A DNA stretch of 64,000 nt from Perkinsus marinus ATCC 50983 (GCF_000006405.1 NW_003202288.1:203141-267140); one strand, 5' to 3'; shown: positions 20,771-31,166, numbered from the stretch's first letter. Program-made: numbers and translations. The notes: generated by a model from the sequence alone, not told the origin.

Positions 20771-21401
20771 ATGGCAACTGCTGCTGCTGGTGCTGGTCGG
20801 CGTGGTGTTCTACCAACAGTGTTAAATCTTGTGGCTCGTCACACCCCGGCCGTCCGTCTCATCGGAGTCGCTCCTAACTACATGCGACATTTCTCTACGA
20901 GTGAAGCGAAGGGTCCGAAACCGTGGGGGGATGCTGGCAACGAATGGGTGAGCACAACATTAAAAATGAAGTTGAATTTTTGTATAGGTGTTGGCTGATG
21001 TTTGTATAGTTCCCATGGGAGTTGGCACCAGTGTTTCCAAGTACGTCAGTGAAGTTGAAAAAGTTCTAAGGTAGGCTCATCGGTATCACACTGTGGTGGT
21101 TGTATAGGCCCTCAGGGGCCATCCGGGGGTAACTACTACACTACATGGCTATGGCACTAATATCGAAGGGCAGTGGTCGGATGTTATGGCGGCTGTTAAG
21201 GCAGCTCATGAAGTGCTGCATGGGATGGGTGAGGCGTTACTAATGGTTTTTGCATCTACTGGTGCTTTAGGTTGCCCTAGAGTGAGCTCTAGTATGAGAT
21301 TTGGTACTCGAATAGACAAACACCAGACTATGCAAGATAAGGTGGATAAAGTTGAGAAAATCATTGCTGCTGAGTCTGCTGGATCTCAAGGGGAGAAGTG
21401 A
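20771..21401 (+). CDS. Mitochondrial thiamine-binding protein (MTH1187/YqgV, ECM15-type)
   Basis: This is a small protein of the MTH1187/YqgV family, which bind thiamine through a ferredoxin-like fold. The ATG at 20771 opens an Arg- and Ala-rich leader (MATAAAGAGRRGVLPTVLNL to about residue 45) that looks like a mitochondrial presequence. Three introns, all GT-AG: about 20946-20987, 21072-21107, and 21231-21271. The spliced product has the family marks in order: LADVCIVPMGVGTSVSKYV, HGYGTNIEGQWSDVMAAVK, EVLHGMG and PRVSSSMRFGTRIDKHQT, then DKVDKVEKII near the end. Stop TGA at 21399-21401. Length (about 140 residues with leader) fits a family domain of about 100. Element 1 begins about 100 bases downstream. 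Confidence 0.9.
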
Positions 21402-21497
21402 ATAATAGTTGTTATCAACAATATCGACTTTCTTCTGTACGGCTAGTGTTGGGTTCATTGTGGAGTAGCGCGCGCCCTGGTGATCGATTATGGCCAA

Positions 21498-21771
21498 TGT
21501 TGTAGCTCTGTGGTGATCCTGATCCGTTTGATGAACCCGAAGCCATAATGAGTGAATGATAACAGATTAATAACCACGATAGTCGTAGTGTGTGGGGTGC
21601 AGTATGCCGTGAAACGCATCTATCCGTTTCACTTGGGCGAGTGAGAGATATACAGGATATAAAGAATGCAAGAATCATCATAGTGAGTGTATGAGAACTG
21701 AGTGGTATTGAATGATAGTGAACCACTACGAGAGAGAGCAAGATAGCAAGAGAGTTATCTTGGTTCTCACA
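21498..21771 (-). repeat. 3' LTR of element 1
   Basis: 274 bp, identical by eye to 27373-27646. On the minus strand it begins TGTGAGAACCAAG and ends GAGCTACAACA. It contains the complement of the gag start region because gag begins inside the LTR. Confidence 0.97.
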
Positions 21772-21784
21772 TATCTCCCCCCCT
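21772..21784 (-). promoter_or_regulatory. Polypurine tract of element 1
   Basis: On the minus strand AGGGGGGGAGATA stands directly before the 3' LTR, the expected place for plus-strand DNA priming during reverse transcription. Confidence 0.85.
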
Positions 21785-21826
21785 AAATATACGTAGTGAA
21801 GTGGAGAATATTAATATTAGTTGACT

Positions 21827-24800
21827 TCATTGATGGTATAGACAGAGGTTTCGGTCGGCTTGGACAGAGTCATCGCTGAGACGATAAGTCGCAGTACCGA
21901 GAACGTCCTTGATAGTAAGAGGGCCTGTCCAGTTAGGTTGAAGCACACCATTGGACTTGTTGTCGGTCCACTTGAGTACTTTCTGCCCAACAGCAAAAGT
22001 GCGGCGACGCGACTGGCGATCACCAAACTTCAGCATAACCTTAGCCTCAGCTTCTTCCATAGCATCATGAACCTCCTTGATCATAGCCTCACGGCGAGAG
22101 AATCGACGCTTAGCTTCGAACTTGACTGTATCAGCAGTGATAGTATCGGAGATGTCCTCGAACCGTCGACCGAGCGAACTGGCATCGGAAGAACCCATAA
22201 AGAGTTGTTGAGGAGTATACTCACAACCATCATCGAGGAGGCGATTGTTGCAGCGCTTTTGAGCAAGAGGAAGAAAGGAAGGCCAACGATCAGTATTGCC
22301 CTTGCACATGGCTTTTAGAACTTGCTTCAGTACCCCGTGTTGCCTCTCCAAAGCTCCATTGCGATTGGGCGAGTAGACTGGAACATACCTCACTTGGATA
22401 CCCCAAGACGCAGCCCAACCACGAAAGTGCACTGATTGAAAGGATGCACCATTATCGGCAACGAAGCATCGTGGTGATCCTATCAAGCTGAACACCTGAT
22501 TGTCGATAGTATCAGTGATGGCCTTTGAAGTGATCGATGAGACCGCTAGGAACATGACATATCTACTGGCCGCATCCATAATAGAGAGCACATACTTCGA
22601 GTTATGTAGGGTGCTTGGGGGAAGAGGTCCCACGGTATCAATGTACCACACATCGCTGACCCCAATAGAGTCGCGTAATGATGAGATGATAGGTAGTAGA
22701 GGACCACGTCGAGCACGTACATACTGACAGTAGCATTTACCAACAACCCGTTGCACCGTATGAGCGATGCGGAGGCAGAAGAAGTCACGACAGATGATCT
22801 TAAGAGTCTGCTTGACGCCACAGTGACCATAAGAGTGGTGGACGTGTAGGGCAAGGGACTGACCATATCGCCTGGGAAGCACATATTTATCCCGAATCCT
22901 CAGCAAACCGTTATCGTCAATGCGGAATTTCGAGAGACCTCTGCCAATCAGGGTTCGTAGCTTCTCGCAGTGTGCATCAGAGTCCTGGGCTGCCTTGAGC
23001 CAGGTACGAGCGAGTTCTGGTTCGAGAGGGATAGAGCATTGCAGAGGAAAGTCAGTACCAGTCTTCCAAGCTGTGAAGCAACGGTGCAGTAGAGAAGGAA
23101 CAGGTAGAGACGACAGAGGATCCGTGACTGTGGCTGCAAAGGTAGTACAGCAGTGACAGCTAGCAGGATCTTGTGCAACATCGTCATGAAAGTGGTCAAA
23201 GTAGTTGGTAGCAGAGTGGCCTTGATGTGTGGGTATAATGGTCGGATGCTTGAAATGTTGGCCGTCCTCGATACATCGCGCCATGGTATCGCAGAGACTT
23301 GGCAGAGGATGATCTCTCGACACCCACAGCACACCATCGACGTAGGACTGGAAGATCATATACCTAGAATGCCACGAACCATAGTTGAGTTGGTCGAAGT
23401 TACACCACTCTTTAGTACAGTTGGCATTGTCGGTAATAGAATAGACCGGTGGTAGTAGTAGTGTCTTAGCAGCCTCTAGTAGCAATAAAAGGGCCATCCT
23501 TTCACGTGTTGTGCTGGACAGAGTCGACTCCAACTTTGAGAAACGACCACCGAAGATCTTCACCGGTAGCACTGAGAGAGGTCTTTCGCATCCCAGTAGC
23601 TCACTCAGAGACGGAGAACCCAGTAGGAGTGGATGGTCGTCAACGTTATGACTCGGATCCTGTGCAACTACTCGCAGGACGATACCACTCCATGAATGTT
23701 GGTTACCATCGGAGATGAGAATAGTGGCGATATGGTTGGCGTCACTCTCACTATACAGACTCATACAGGGTACTCCCGACATGTAGAATCCCATGACCTC
23801 GCGAAAGGCGTTCGGCACCCGTTCGATGTGCTCGACCAAACGAGGGTCATCGGTGTCGATGTTGTGGTCGCCGAAATCTTTTAGAGCATGTTGGAGTACG
23901 TCAGTAGCAGTGAGTATCCGAGGAGTGAGCCATCCTCTCATGTAGTTAGCCACACCAGTCCAACTTCGCAGCCAAGCCGTACGGTACTCTCGCACAGGAA
24001 GCTTACGACGCTTAGACTTCTTGTTCTTGGGATGGAACGGCAACCCCTTGATGAACACTTGTAGAGCGTTGTCGATGGCAGCGTCACTGAGTACCGTGCG
24101 TGATGGCGATGGTGTTACCCCGTGCGATGAGAGGCGTAGACCACAGAAGTCGATGATAGAGACTGGGCCTTCTTGCTTCTTATCGTTGATGTGGAAGTTG
24201 AGGTTGGTTAGTATCTCCTTGGCGATGGTCATAGCTTTGACTATATCGGCATCACTACTACCACAGAATAAGAGGTCATCTTGGTAGCAGACTACTGTAA
24301 CGTCAATGCCACCCTTGTCAAGAGCTGGTTGAATGAACTCAGTGACGATCTTGAGAGTACCAAGGCCGAAGAGTAGACTGCTGAACTTCCATCCTTGGAC
24401 CAAAGTGGTGAAGCGGTAATGCTGAACTCGATGAGATGACGGATCCTTGGCGGCAACAGCGAAGAATCTTGAGAGCTTCTCACTTAGATGGAGACTATAG
24501 AATGCGTGTTGAAGATCTAATCGACCGAAGGATACCGTACGTTGCTTGGGGATGTCTTGGATTTGTAGCAGAGCCGTGGTTAGGAACTGCTTGGCCAATT
24601 TAGATCTCTCAACCTCCTTGATGCCATCGCATGGAGTAGCCGTATAGATGAATCGTTGCTGCGAGTCGTAGACAAGTCGAAGTCTGTTAATGGGTCTGCA
24701 GTCAACTGTGACACGGAAGCGCTGATGAACATCAGGAGAGCTGGCACTTCTCGGAGCCGTAACAACACCGTCAGCTTTGTCCACAAGGCAGATCTCGCAG

Positions 24801-27421
24801 ATGATGGGACAGTCCTCGGGCCGAACTTTCTCAACCTGTCCCCTCTTGGCCATGTCCTCAAGACGAAGGAAGATGATGGCATTGTCCACCGGAGCCCGTC
24901 CTCTCGGAGCTTCACGGAAAGGTTCCACGACGGCATGTTCCAGAGCTTCAAAGTGGACCTTGATGATCTTCTTCCCTGGGGAGCTAGGGTCCTGGACAAC
25001 GTCGATAAGAGGAGTGCATTCCTCAGGATAGTGATCTCTGATGGCAGAGCTGCGAGCACAGTGACCAGCACGATCGACCATGGAGTTCGTCATACTCTCA
25101 GCACCATTGGATGACGGAGTAGATAGACCATTGATCTGAATGCCATGATCGCTCACCATACGGATTCCCAGATCTGAGAAGAGATTTCTTCCCAGGATGC
25201 AAGGGGGCTGACAGCCCGATACCACCAGAAACTGTAGAGGGAGACGGGAGAGCTGAGCGTCGTTGAAAGAGCAGTGAAGTGTGACAAGAGTGCTGCTCGA
25301 AAGGAGCTTCCCGTCGCCAAACTTGATAGAGATTGGGCTTGGGAGTACAATAGAGCTGCTCGGCTCGATGAGGCCATTGCGACTGAGGAAACTTATTGTG
25401 GATGAGTTGATCAGAGATATATTGGCTCCGCTGTCGACCAAGCCGACCAGTGGGCAATATCTCTTAGCAGTACCGACACGGATCTCGATAGTAGGATCCT
25501 GGGGCAGGGAGTTGACGAAACGTGTGGTGGCACTCAAACATGATGCCTGTGGGTCCTTTGAGATGACTGCCTTGGCCGTGTGGGTCTCTACCACGTGCAG
25601 ACCAGAACTGTCGTCCTCACAGTCGTCACCCAGGGATACCAGTGAACACGTTGTCTCTGCGCTACCATTACCCTTCCTTGAAGTATTGGATGGCTTGCCA
25701 CCAGATAGACCTCGTCGGCATACGCCGGATAGGTGTCCAGCCTTCTTGCAACGAGAGCATTGTAGTTGAGAACGGTTGCACCTATGGTTTTTACCAGCAT
25801 CACCGACCGTGAGTTTACCACAGCGACCACAACGTTCATGTTGGCGATGGATACTACCAGTAGTGCAGGAACTGGCATGATGACCTTTCAGACCACATCG
25901 AATGCAAGCATTGCTATCGAGACCAAGCTCTACAGCAGCAGCGGAGTGGACTTTGGCGTTCATGGTCTTCTGATTGGCATCAGGACGAGTGACAAGACCT
26001 CCTTGAAGTTGTGGTTGATGTTGTTGAGACTGTCGTTGGATGCTCGAGGGAATGAGCTGGTTGTGACCGTTCTTGGATTCCAGGAAGCTCAACATTGACT
26101 GTTTGAACTCCTCGTATGGCAGTCGGAGTAGGGGATCCACCACACTCTTAGCCATAATGGAGTCTGCATCAGTGAGACCATCGGCCAGTCGTTCACTCAT
26201 CTCGGCATTGCTGATGGGGATACCAGTAAGGGTCTCCTTGATATGGGCCACGTCCTCAACACGCTCAGCGAAAGCAGGGATAGCTTCCTGAGGGCGTTGC
26301 TGAAGAGTACGCCACTGTTGGTCAATGGCTCGCATCTCCAAACGGGTCATATTAGAGACATCCAAAACTTTGATAATAGCTACATGACCTTCTTCTCTAG
26401 CCACACTGATAGGAACCTTCTTCCTGACCCGAGACCTTAGTGGTTCGCGTAGACAGCGAAGAACAATAACAGCAGAGACTTGTCGGCTGCATTCGAAGTG
26501 GTCGATGGCAGAGCATATGGTAGCTCGCCATCTGGCATAAGAACCCACGTTAGTGATGTTGAGGATGAACTCATCAGGAAGTGGTTTTCCAAGGAGAGAA
26601 GAAGCTTGTTTGTGTGCATAGTCAGCAGAAACGACAGAACAATCATCCTTGACATAGAGAGGTCGCAAACCGATGGTCGAAGCATTCGATGAGGACAGCA
26701 CAGTTGGTGATCCCGTTTGTAGATGAGGGACATGCAAACCCGTGCACGATCTTGAAGATGCTCTTCCACTCGGAACTTGTTGTTCCATTCGGGGAGGTAG
26801 AACTGATGTCGAGATACCAGCAGCAACCGATGTCGTCCGTGAACCCACCAGTTGAATGGGCGGCGGAGCAGATAGAGGCGTCCGAGAGGTTGCAATGAGT
26901 TTTTTCAGATCAGCACGAGAAGGTAGACCATCATCGTCTCTCGACAGAGTGGGCAAACCTAGTTTATCGACAATGATATCCATCAGGCAGCGAACAATCC
27001 ACTGAGCGCATGGTTTCACCCATGGTGGAAGGTCACACGACAGAAGGTGGTCATCAGCAATGGTCACGCAACAGTCAACGCAGGCGTCGAAGGATGCTCG
27101 AAGGGAAGTGTGACTCGCTGAGGAGACTGCTTCAGTAGCTTGGCTTTGCTGACCACTGTCAGTGGCTGGGCCCTGACCGTCAGTGCCAGATGTTGTTCCC
27201 TCGACCGAAGCCTGTGTAGGGTCGGTTGTTGGATTTACATCAACGGCAATGGTCGCTACACAGTCTCTCAAGACGAGCCTGTAATCTCCTTCTCCGCATT
27301 CAATATGAACCAAGGCATCACCAATAGAGCCATGATGTCGCAGTAGTGCTTCTCGGCAGACAGACCCCAATATGTTGTAGCTCTGTGGTGATCCTGATCC
27401 GTTTGATGAACCCGAAGCCAT
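21827..27421 (-). CDS. Gag-Pol polyprotein of element 1
   Basis: One uninterrupted frame of 1864 codons from an ATG at 27421 that lies inside the 5' LTR (MASGSSNGSGSPQSYN). The frame is open for 65 more codons upstream. Gag has zinc knuckles (CIRCGLKGHHASSC near residue 501, then CGRCG and CSRCKKAGHLSGVC to about 562). The aspartic protease site is DSGANISLI (about 661). Reverse transcriptase has VTVDCRPIN, FGRLDLQHAFYSL and YQDDLLFCG (about 1044). RNase H marks are TTRERMALLLLLEA and ITDNANC (about 1300-1330). Integrase has HHSYGHCG (about 1524), WYIDTVGPL (about 1592), VADNGASF (about 1650) and SPNRNGALERQHG. The zinc finger's second half is CYC where CxxC is usual, a visible oddity. No frameshift or stop separates gag from pol, so processing must come from the protease. 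Confidence 0.95.
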   Translation of the reverse strand: MASGSSNGSGSPQSYNILGSVCREALLRHHGSIGDALVHIECGEGDYRLVLRDCVATIAVDVNPTTDPTQASVEGTTSGTDGQGPATDSGQQSQATEAVSSASHTSLRASFDACVDCCVTIADDHLLSCDLPPWVKPCAQWIVRCLMDIIVDKLGLPTLSRDDDGLPSRADLKKLIATSRTPLSAPPPIQLVGSRTTSVAAGISTSVLPPRMEQQVPSGRASSRSCTGLHVPHLQTGSPTVLSSSNASTIGLRPLYVKDDCSVVSADYAHKQASSLLGKPLPDEFILNITNVGSYARWRATICSAIDHFECSRQVSAVIVLRCLREPLRSRVRKKVPISVAREEGHVAIIKVLDVSNMTRLEMRAIDQQWRTLQQRPQEAIPAFAERVEDVAHIKETLTGIPISNAEMSERLADGLTDADSIMAKSVVDPLLRLPYEEFKQSMLSFLESKNGHNQLIPSSIQRQSQQHQPQLQGGLVTRPDANQKTMNAKVHSAAAVELGLDSNACIRCGLKGHHASSCTTGSIHRQHERCGRCGKLTVGDAGKNHRCNRSQLQCSRCKKAGHLSGVCRRGLSGGKPSNTSRKGNGSAETTCSLVSLGDDCEDDSSGLHVVETHTAKAVISKDPQASCLSATTRFVNSLPQDPTIEIRVGTAKRYCPLVGLVDSGANISLINSSTISFLSRNGLIEPSSSIVLPSPISIKFGDGKLLSSSTLVTLHCSFNDAQLSRLPLQFLVVSGCQPPCILGRNLFSDLGIRMVSDHGIQINGLSTPSSNGAESMTNSMVDRAGHCARSSAIRDHYPEECTPLIDVVQDPSSPGKKIIKVHFEALEHAVVEPFREAPRGRAPVDNAIIFLRLEDMAKRGQVEKVRPEDCPIICEICLVDKADGVVTAPRSASSPDVHQRFRVTVDCRPINRLRLVYDSQQRFIYTATPCDGIKEVERSKLAKQFLTTALLQIQDIPKQRTVSFGRLDLQHAFYSLHLSEKLSRFFAVAAKDPSSHRVQHYRFTTLVQGWKFSSLLFGLGTLKIVTEFIQPALDKGGIDVTVVCYQDDLLFCGSSDADIVKAMTIAKEILTNLNFHINDKKQEGPVSIIDFCGLRLSSHGVTPSPSRTVLSDAAIDNALQVFIKGLPFHPKNKKSKRRKLPVREYRTAWLRSWTGVANYMRGWLTPRILTATDVLQHALKDFGDHNIDTDDPRLVEHIERVPNAFREVMGFYMSGVPCMSLYSESDANHIATILISDGNQHSWSGIVLRVVAQDPSHNVDDHPLLLGSPSLSELLGCERPLSVLPVKIFGGRFSKLESTLSSTTRERMALLLLLEAAKTLLLPPVYSITDNANCTKEWCNFDQLNYGSWHSRYMIFQSYVDGVLWVSRDHPLPSLCDTMARCIEDGQHFKHPTIIPTHQGHSATNYFDHFHDDVAQDPASCHCCTTFAATVTDPLSSLPVPSLLHRCFTAWKTGTDFPLQCSIPLEPELARTWLKAAQDSDAHCEKLRTLIGRGLSKFRIDDNGLLRIRDKYVLPRRYGQSLALHVHHSYGHCGVKQTLKIICRDFFCLRIAHTVQRVVGKCYCQYVRARRGPLLPIISSLRDSIGVSDVWYIDTVGPLPPSTLHNSKYVLSIMDAASRYVMFLAVSSITSKAITDTIDNQVFSLIGSPRCFVADNGASFQSVHFRGWAASWGIQVRYVPVYSPNRNGALERQHGVLKQVLKAMCKGNTDRWPSFLPLAQKRCNNRLLDDGCEYTPQQLFMGSSDASSLGRRFEDISDTITADTVKFEAKRRFSRREAMIKEVHDAMEEAEAKVMLKFGDRQSRRRTFAVGQKVLKWTDNKSNGVLQPNWTGPLTIKDVLGTATYRLSDDSVQADRNLCLYHQ
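27355..27369 (-). promoter_or_regulatory. Candidate primer-binding site of element 1
   Basis: On the minus strand TGGGGTCTGTCTGCC begins three bases after the 5' LTR end, at the usual place for a tRNA primer site, and begins TGG as complements of tRNA CCA ends do. The tRNA cannot be named from sequence alone. The site lies within the gag coding frame. Confidence 0.4.
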
Positions 27422-27646
27422 AATGAGTGAATGATAACAGATTAATAACCACGATAGTCGTAGTGTGTGGGGTGCAGTATGCCGTGAAACGCATCTATCC
27501 GTTTCACTTGGGCGAGTGAGAGATATACAGGATATAAAGAATGCAAGAATCATCATAGTGAGTGTATGAGAACTGAGTGGTATTGAATGATAGTGAACCA
27601 CTACGAGAGAGAGCAAGATAGCAAGAGAGTTATCTTGGTTCTCACA
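27373..27646 (-). repeat. 5' LTR of element 1
   Basis: 274 bp, identical by eye to 21498-21771, followed by CCAA (27647-27650), the right copy of the target duplication. It carries the presumed promoter and the gag ATG at 27421. Confidence 0.97.
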
Positions 27647-27706
27647 CCAAGTTCTGTCTACAGTCTTCGTCGCTAATTTTGGTTGTTTGTCACCAGCTTA
27701 TTGAGC

Positions 27707-30700
27707 ATGTCGTCGTCATTATCTAGGACTAGAGCAGCGTCATTCAGTAGCGTACCAACACCTGAGGACTTCGTAAGGAAGTGTATAACTAGATCGCCCT
27801 TCTTGGTAGCGTTGAGAGAGGCTAACACTCCCCGGAGGCTGAGGCCACTCACTGTAGAGGAGGTAGGTACTGTTGGCTTTGGGGTAGATGATGATGATGT
27901 TGGTCGTCGTCTGTGGTCAGATAGAAGGATTGGAGGCGTCTGGGTGTAGTTCTGAAGACTGGCAGGAGGTCATGGTTATAGGGGAAGAGCCATTGGCTGT
28001 GAAGATGATAAGGAACTGTGCATTTCAAGGACGAGTTGAGATTGGTGTGGTAGAAGGTTCTAAGGTGGGTAGTGGTCTTCGGGGGGTTAGGCTCTGAGGC
28101 TCTACGTGTAGGTTACTCTCAGTGACTATAATCGTCATCAGCTACCGTGTGGCGTCACCAATAGCGTACTACAGGATGTAGTAGTAGAGGCTGGTACTCT
28201 GATAAAGGACTGCGGCCTTGTTGCTAGTACTGTTGTCCGGAAAGGTAGTACTACTACTACCACTCCAACCATCATTAGTGTCACTCCTCACCTCAGGAGC
28301 GGCCCTTATACGTTGTGGGGTCATTGAAGGGCCCTCACAATCCGACTGCTGTAGGTATGGTAATGGCCATACCTTGCCTCTGGCAGAGGAGACTGGTAGT
28401 AGGGAGACACGCCAATTTGCTGAGCTCTCGATCGAGATAGCGGCTAAGGTGTGTTGGAGGAGGATGATGACCTTGTTGTGGGTATGTACTCTATAGGTGG
28501 CCTCTGATAGAAAACTAGCGCATGGTTATCATAAGGCAGTGAACGATTATGTTGCTGCGGTCGAGGCTTGTGGAAAGGGTCGGACGATTGTGGACGAGAA
28601 TGCAGTGGTAGGGATGAGCCTAGTTGGGTAGTTGTGTACTATGTGGTTGCCAGGTGTTATCGTGCTGTTCTATAAAGGGTAGTTATATAGGTCGCAAGGC
28701 GCGAGCAGTGAATTCTAAGATCCAAGACAGTGCTTTACTCGAGGAGAATAATGTTGAAAACTGCAGCCTTAGTACTGCTATTCTCCAGAAGGGTAGTGGT
28801 GGGCATAGGGCGAAATTGGGCCTACTTTGAATCTTTTAGCTGCGAGCGTGGTATCTTTTGGTATGGTCGAGGGCTCAGTACTGTGCCCTACGGTACATGT
28901 TGAACGACACGGAAAGGTTTTTGATTCTATCATAGGACCATGTTCAGGAGTGGCCGAGGTGTGGTATGGGATTTTGGGGTTATTATTTTTAACGTATTTT
29001 TTTCTCAGGGAGAGGTGACTGCATCGCTAATAGGACCTTTCGTTGGCTTCCATCACCAAGCCTTGCTGATTGCATGCTTCTGGCCAGCCGGTAGAGGAAA
29101 TGTGGGGTATGGCGCCAACGTGGGGTCTAATCATACGGGCAAGGCCCCGGACCAGGAGAATTGGCCTGGGGAAGGGACATTCTTCGGATTGGCGTCGAAT
29201 ATAAAGTACCCTTTTAACCTGGTGGATGCGCCTTATTCTCTTATTGCTACTGGAGTCAGCTGTTTGCCGCAAGCGATAGGGGTAGGTGGATGTAGGATGT
29301 GGAGGAAATGTGGTATGATTGGGTTTAGTTACCATTTAGTCTGGTGAACGAGTCAACGGAGCACATCTCCGGTCTTTCTCCTGCTATCAATGAGGTTACA
29401 CCAGGATGGATGCTCAGCGACAATATGTATTCGCTGTTCCGAAATGAAGCCAAGTTCGAATCCCGGCAGGGGAATCTTCCTAAAGATGGGGTTATGTAAG
29501 GAATTACCTTGATGTTAGTGGTTGTGCATGGGGATTTCATTCAGGTATCAATATTCAGTGTTCCGACCAGAGATAATGGATAGAGTCGTCAAGGCTCGTG
29601 ATGCTTTGAAGGCTGTGGATCCTAAGGATGCCCGTCTGAGGGACGCGAGGGGCCGAGCAGTTTATACTGGTGGGAAAATATAAAGCACATGGTCATGTAC
29701 ATGGTGACGAGGTGAAACCTCTGAGAGAAAATTGTTATTGGTTTTTGTTAATTTTCATCAGAATTTGTATGTGAAATTCTATAATTAGTGAGGAAACTCC
29801 TGGGCTCAGCTGAAGAAAGCGAACATATATTCCTACTCCAACACTGTCTAGGTTAGACGGGATCGCTTAGAAGGGATAGTTATGGAATTTCATGGTTTTT
29901 CATTGGTATTTCGTATGGATGGCCATGGTGGTACTTGTTGGAATGATGGGAGAGTTCAGGGAGTTGTGGTATCGGAGATATTTGTCGTTCAGATAAACAG
30001 ATCGCCATCTTGGGCAAGAACTGGATGAATGACTCGGCTCGACTCACAGCCATCAAAACCTATTCAACATTCCTTCAATGGTAATATAATTCTCGACTGT
30101 CATTACTAACCCAGCGGCGGGCGCGCGCTTTTGCCAGTGGGCTCTTCTGTTTAGGTATGCAATTAGAGGTTTATGGAGGAGGTTGGCGTTACATGCTGAT
30201 GATGATGAGCTGCTGAGGACGCCTGGAAATGCAGCTAAGGCGGTAGAGTTTCCTTCTCTCTCTAGTTGTTGAGAGTAACTACCTAGGATAGGTTTCGAGT
30301 ATATTGGCATACCTGAAGTCCCCTCCTGTAGTGGACCTAAGTCCTCTATATGAAGACCTTACTGCATGCGCCTTTCGAGATGAAGTCTCGCAGGCTGAGT
30401 TAAAGGACCTGCAGTGGGCACATGAATGCAAGGTAATGTGGCTGTAGTATTACTTCGCACAATTAACGATGTAGTTATGCCGACATAATCGTGCGTTAAA
30501 AATTCACGGATATCGTCGATATTACCCCATGGTCTTGTCTCTTCATCGTCTCCTATATAGGATCGCGGAACTGTCTTCCGCTATCATGTAGTTTACATGC
30601 ATTTCGTGCATTTAGGTCATTTCTGCAATGTCGTGTCCGAGTTTTTTCTATATAACTCAGTGATTTCGGTATACTCTTCCGAGGAAAGTTCTTTCGTTCA

Positions 30701-31166
30701 ATCCTGACTGTCTCCAGAGCAGCGTAGCTATGGCCGTCTTGTCTCTCGAAAGATGTCGGGCGAGCGAGATTGTCAAATGAGGTTAGTGTATTATTGTCAG
30801 ATTCTTCTGGCTGAGTGCCATGACCCTCTGAATATACCAGCACTGTTGCGGTGGTATGCGGAGACGAATCAAGCGATCGCTAGGGTGAGTTGAAGTCGTC
30901 GTGTTGCTGACAAGTTCTAAATTGCTATCCTCTTAGTCGTGTGAAACGGCCAAGTCCCGGGACGATGCTAGGGGGGCGCGTATTATTGGGAGTAGCTATA
31001 CTGAGGCTCATGAGGCGGCTCACGATAACAAAGTGGGTGGAAAAATTGTGGTCGTGAAAGTTGCATAAAGCTCAAAACGACTTTTCAGGTTTGTAAAAAG
31101 GCTATGGCGGAAGCGAAAAGTGTTAAGGACGATATTGAAAATTTTCTCGCTACTTCGAAGCTGTGA
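27707..31166 (+). CDS. DUF4954-type left-handed beta-helix protein
   Basis: The protein matches the DUF4954 family, known from Bacteroidetes, spirochaetes and some protists, with hexapeptide beta-helix folds like sugar-nucleotide transferases; its function is unknown. The ATG is at 27707 (MSSSLSRTRAASF). Spliced blocks in order: RRLRPLTVEEV then LEASGCSSEDWQEV (about 27840-27965), IRNCAFQGRVEIG, VTLSDYNRHQLPCGV (about 28107), AALIRCGVIEG with YGNGHTLPLAEETGSRET (28300-28410), IIGPCSGVAE, ASLIGPFVGFHHQALLIA (29022-29075), GNVGYGANVGSNHTGKAPDQ (29098-29157), DAPYSLIATGVSCLPQ, NEAKYQYSVFRPEIMDRVV (around the intron 29454-29544), AILGKNWMNDSARL (about 30006), AIRGLWRRL, DDARGARIIGSSYTEAHEA (about 30960). 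It ends at TGA 31164-31166. Exon borders are partly inferred. Element 1 sits 60 bp upstream of the start. Confidence 0.85.
29445..29475 (+). repeat. tRNA T-arm-like sequence that supplies a splice donor
   Basis: CAAGTTCGAATCCCGGCAGG is a T-arm-like sequence with the B-box AGTTCGAATCC at 29453-29463. The intron 29454-29544 begins at the GT of GTTCGAATCC. Splicing there gives NEAKYQYSVFRPE, a sensible DUF4954 continuation. Confidence 0.65.
29705..29835. repeat. Dispersed repeat B, copy 5 (intronic)
   Basis: It shows ATTGTTATTGGTTTTTGTTA, AATTTTCATCAGAATTTG, TAATTAGTGAGGAAACTCCT and GGGCTCAGCTGAAGAAAGCG, in the orientation of the copy at 14455. Confidence 0.65.

Larger units (their letters stand above)
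21498..27646 (-). mobile_element. Complete LTR retrotransposon, element 1
   Basis: Two 274-bp direct repeats (21498-21771 and 27373-27646) flank a single gag-pol reading frame on the minus strand. I see no difference between the two LTRs, so the insertion is recent. The four bases outside are CCAA on both sides (21494-21497 and 27647-27650), a target-site duplication. LTR ends are TG...CA on the minus strand. A polypurine tract precedes the 3' LTR. Domain order gag, protease, RT, RNase H, integrase is that of Ty3/gypsy and BEL/Pao elements; I cannot assign the superfamily with confidence. The right end lies 60 bp before the ATG of the DUF4954-type gene. Confidence 0.97.

Noticed and set aside
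21827-27616. Use of the first in-frame start (27616) for Gag-Pol of element 1
   Set aside because: The first 65 codons lie deep in the LTR and are also open in the solo LTR context; the ATG at 27421 near the LTR end gives a normal Gag start.
30003-30020. GCCATCTTGGGCAAG, similar to part of the spliced leader
   Set aside because: It is inside the DUF4954 exon AILGKNWMND with an extra G, and the first part of the leader is missing. The GGCTCAAGC at 11317 is likewise isolated coding sequence.
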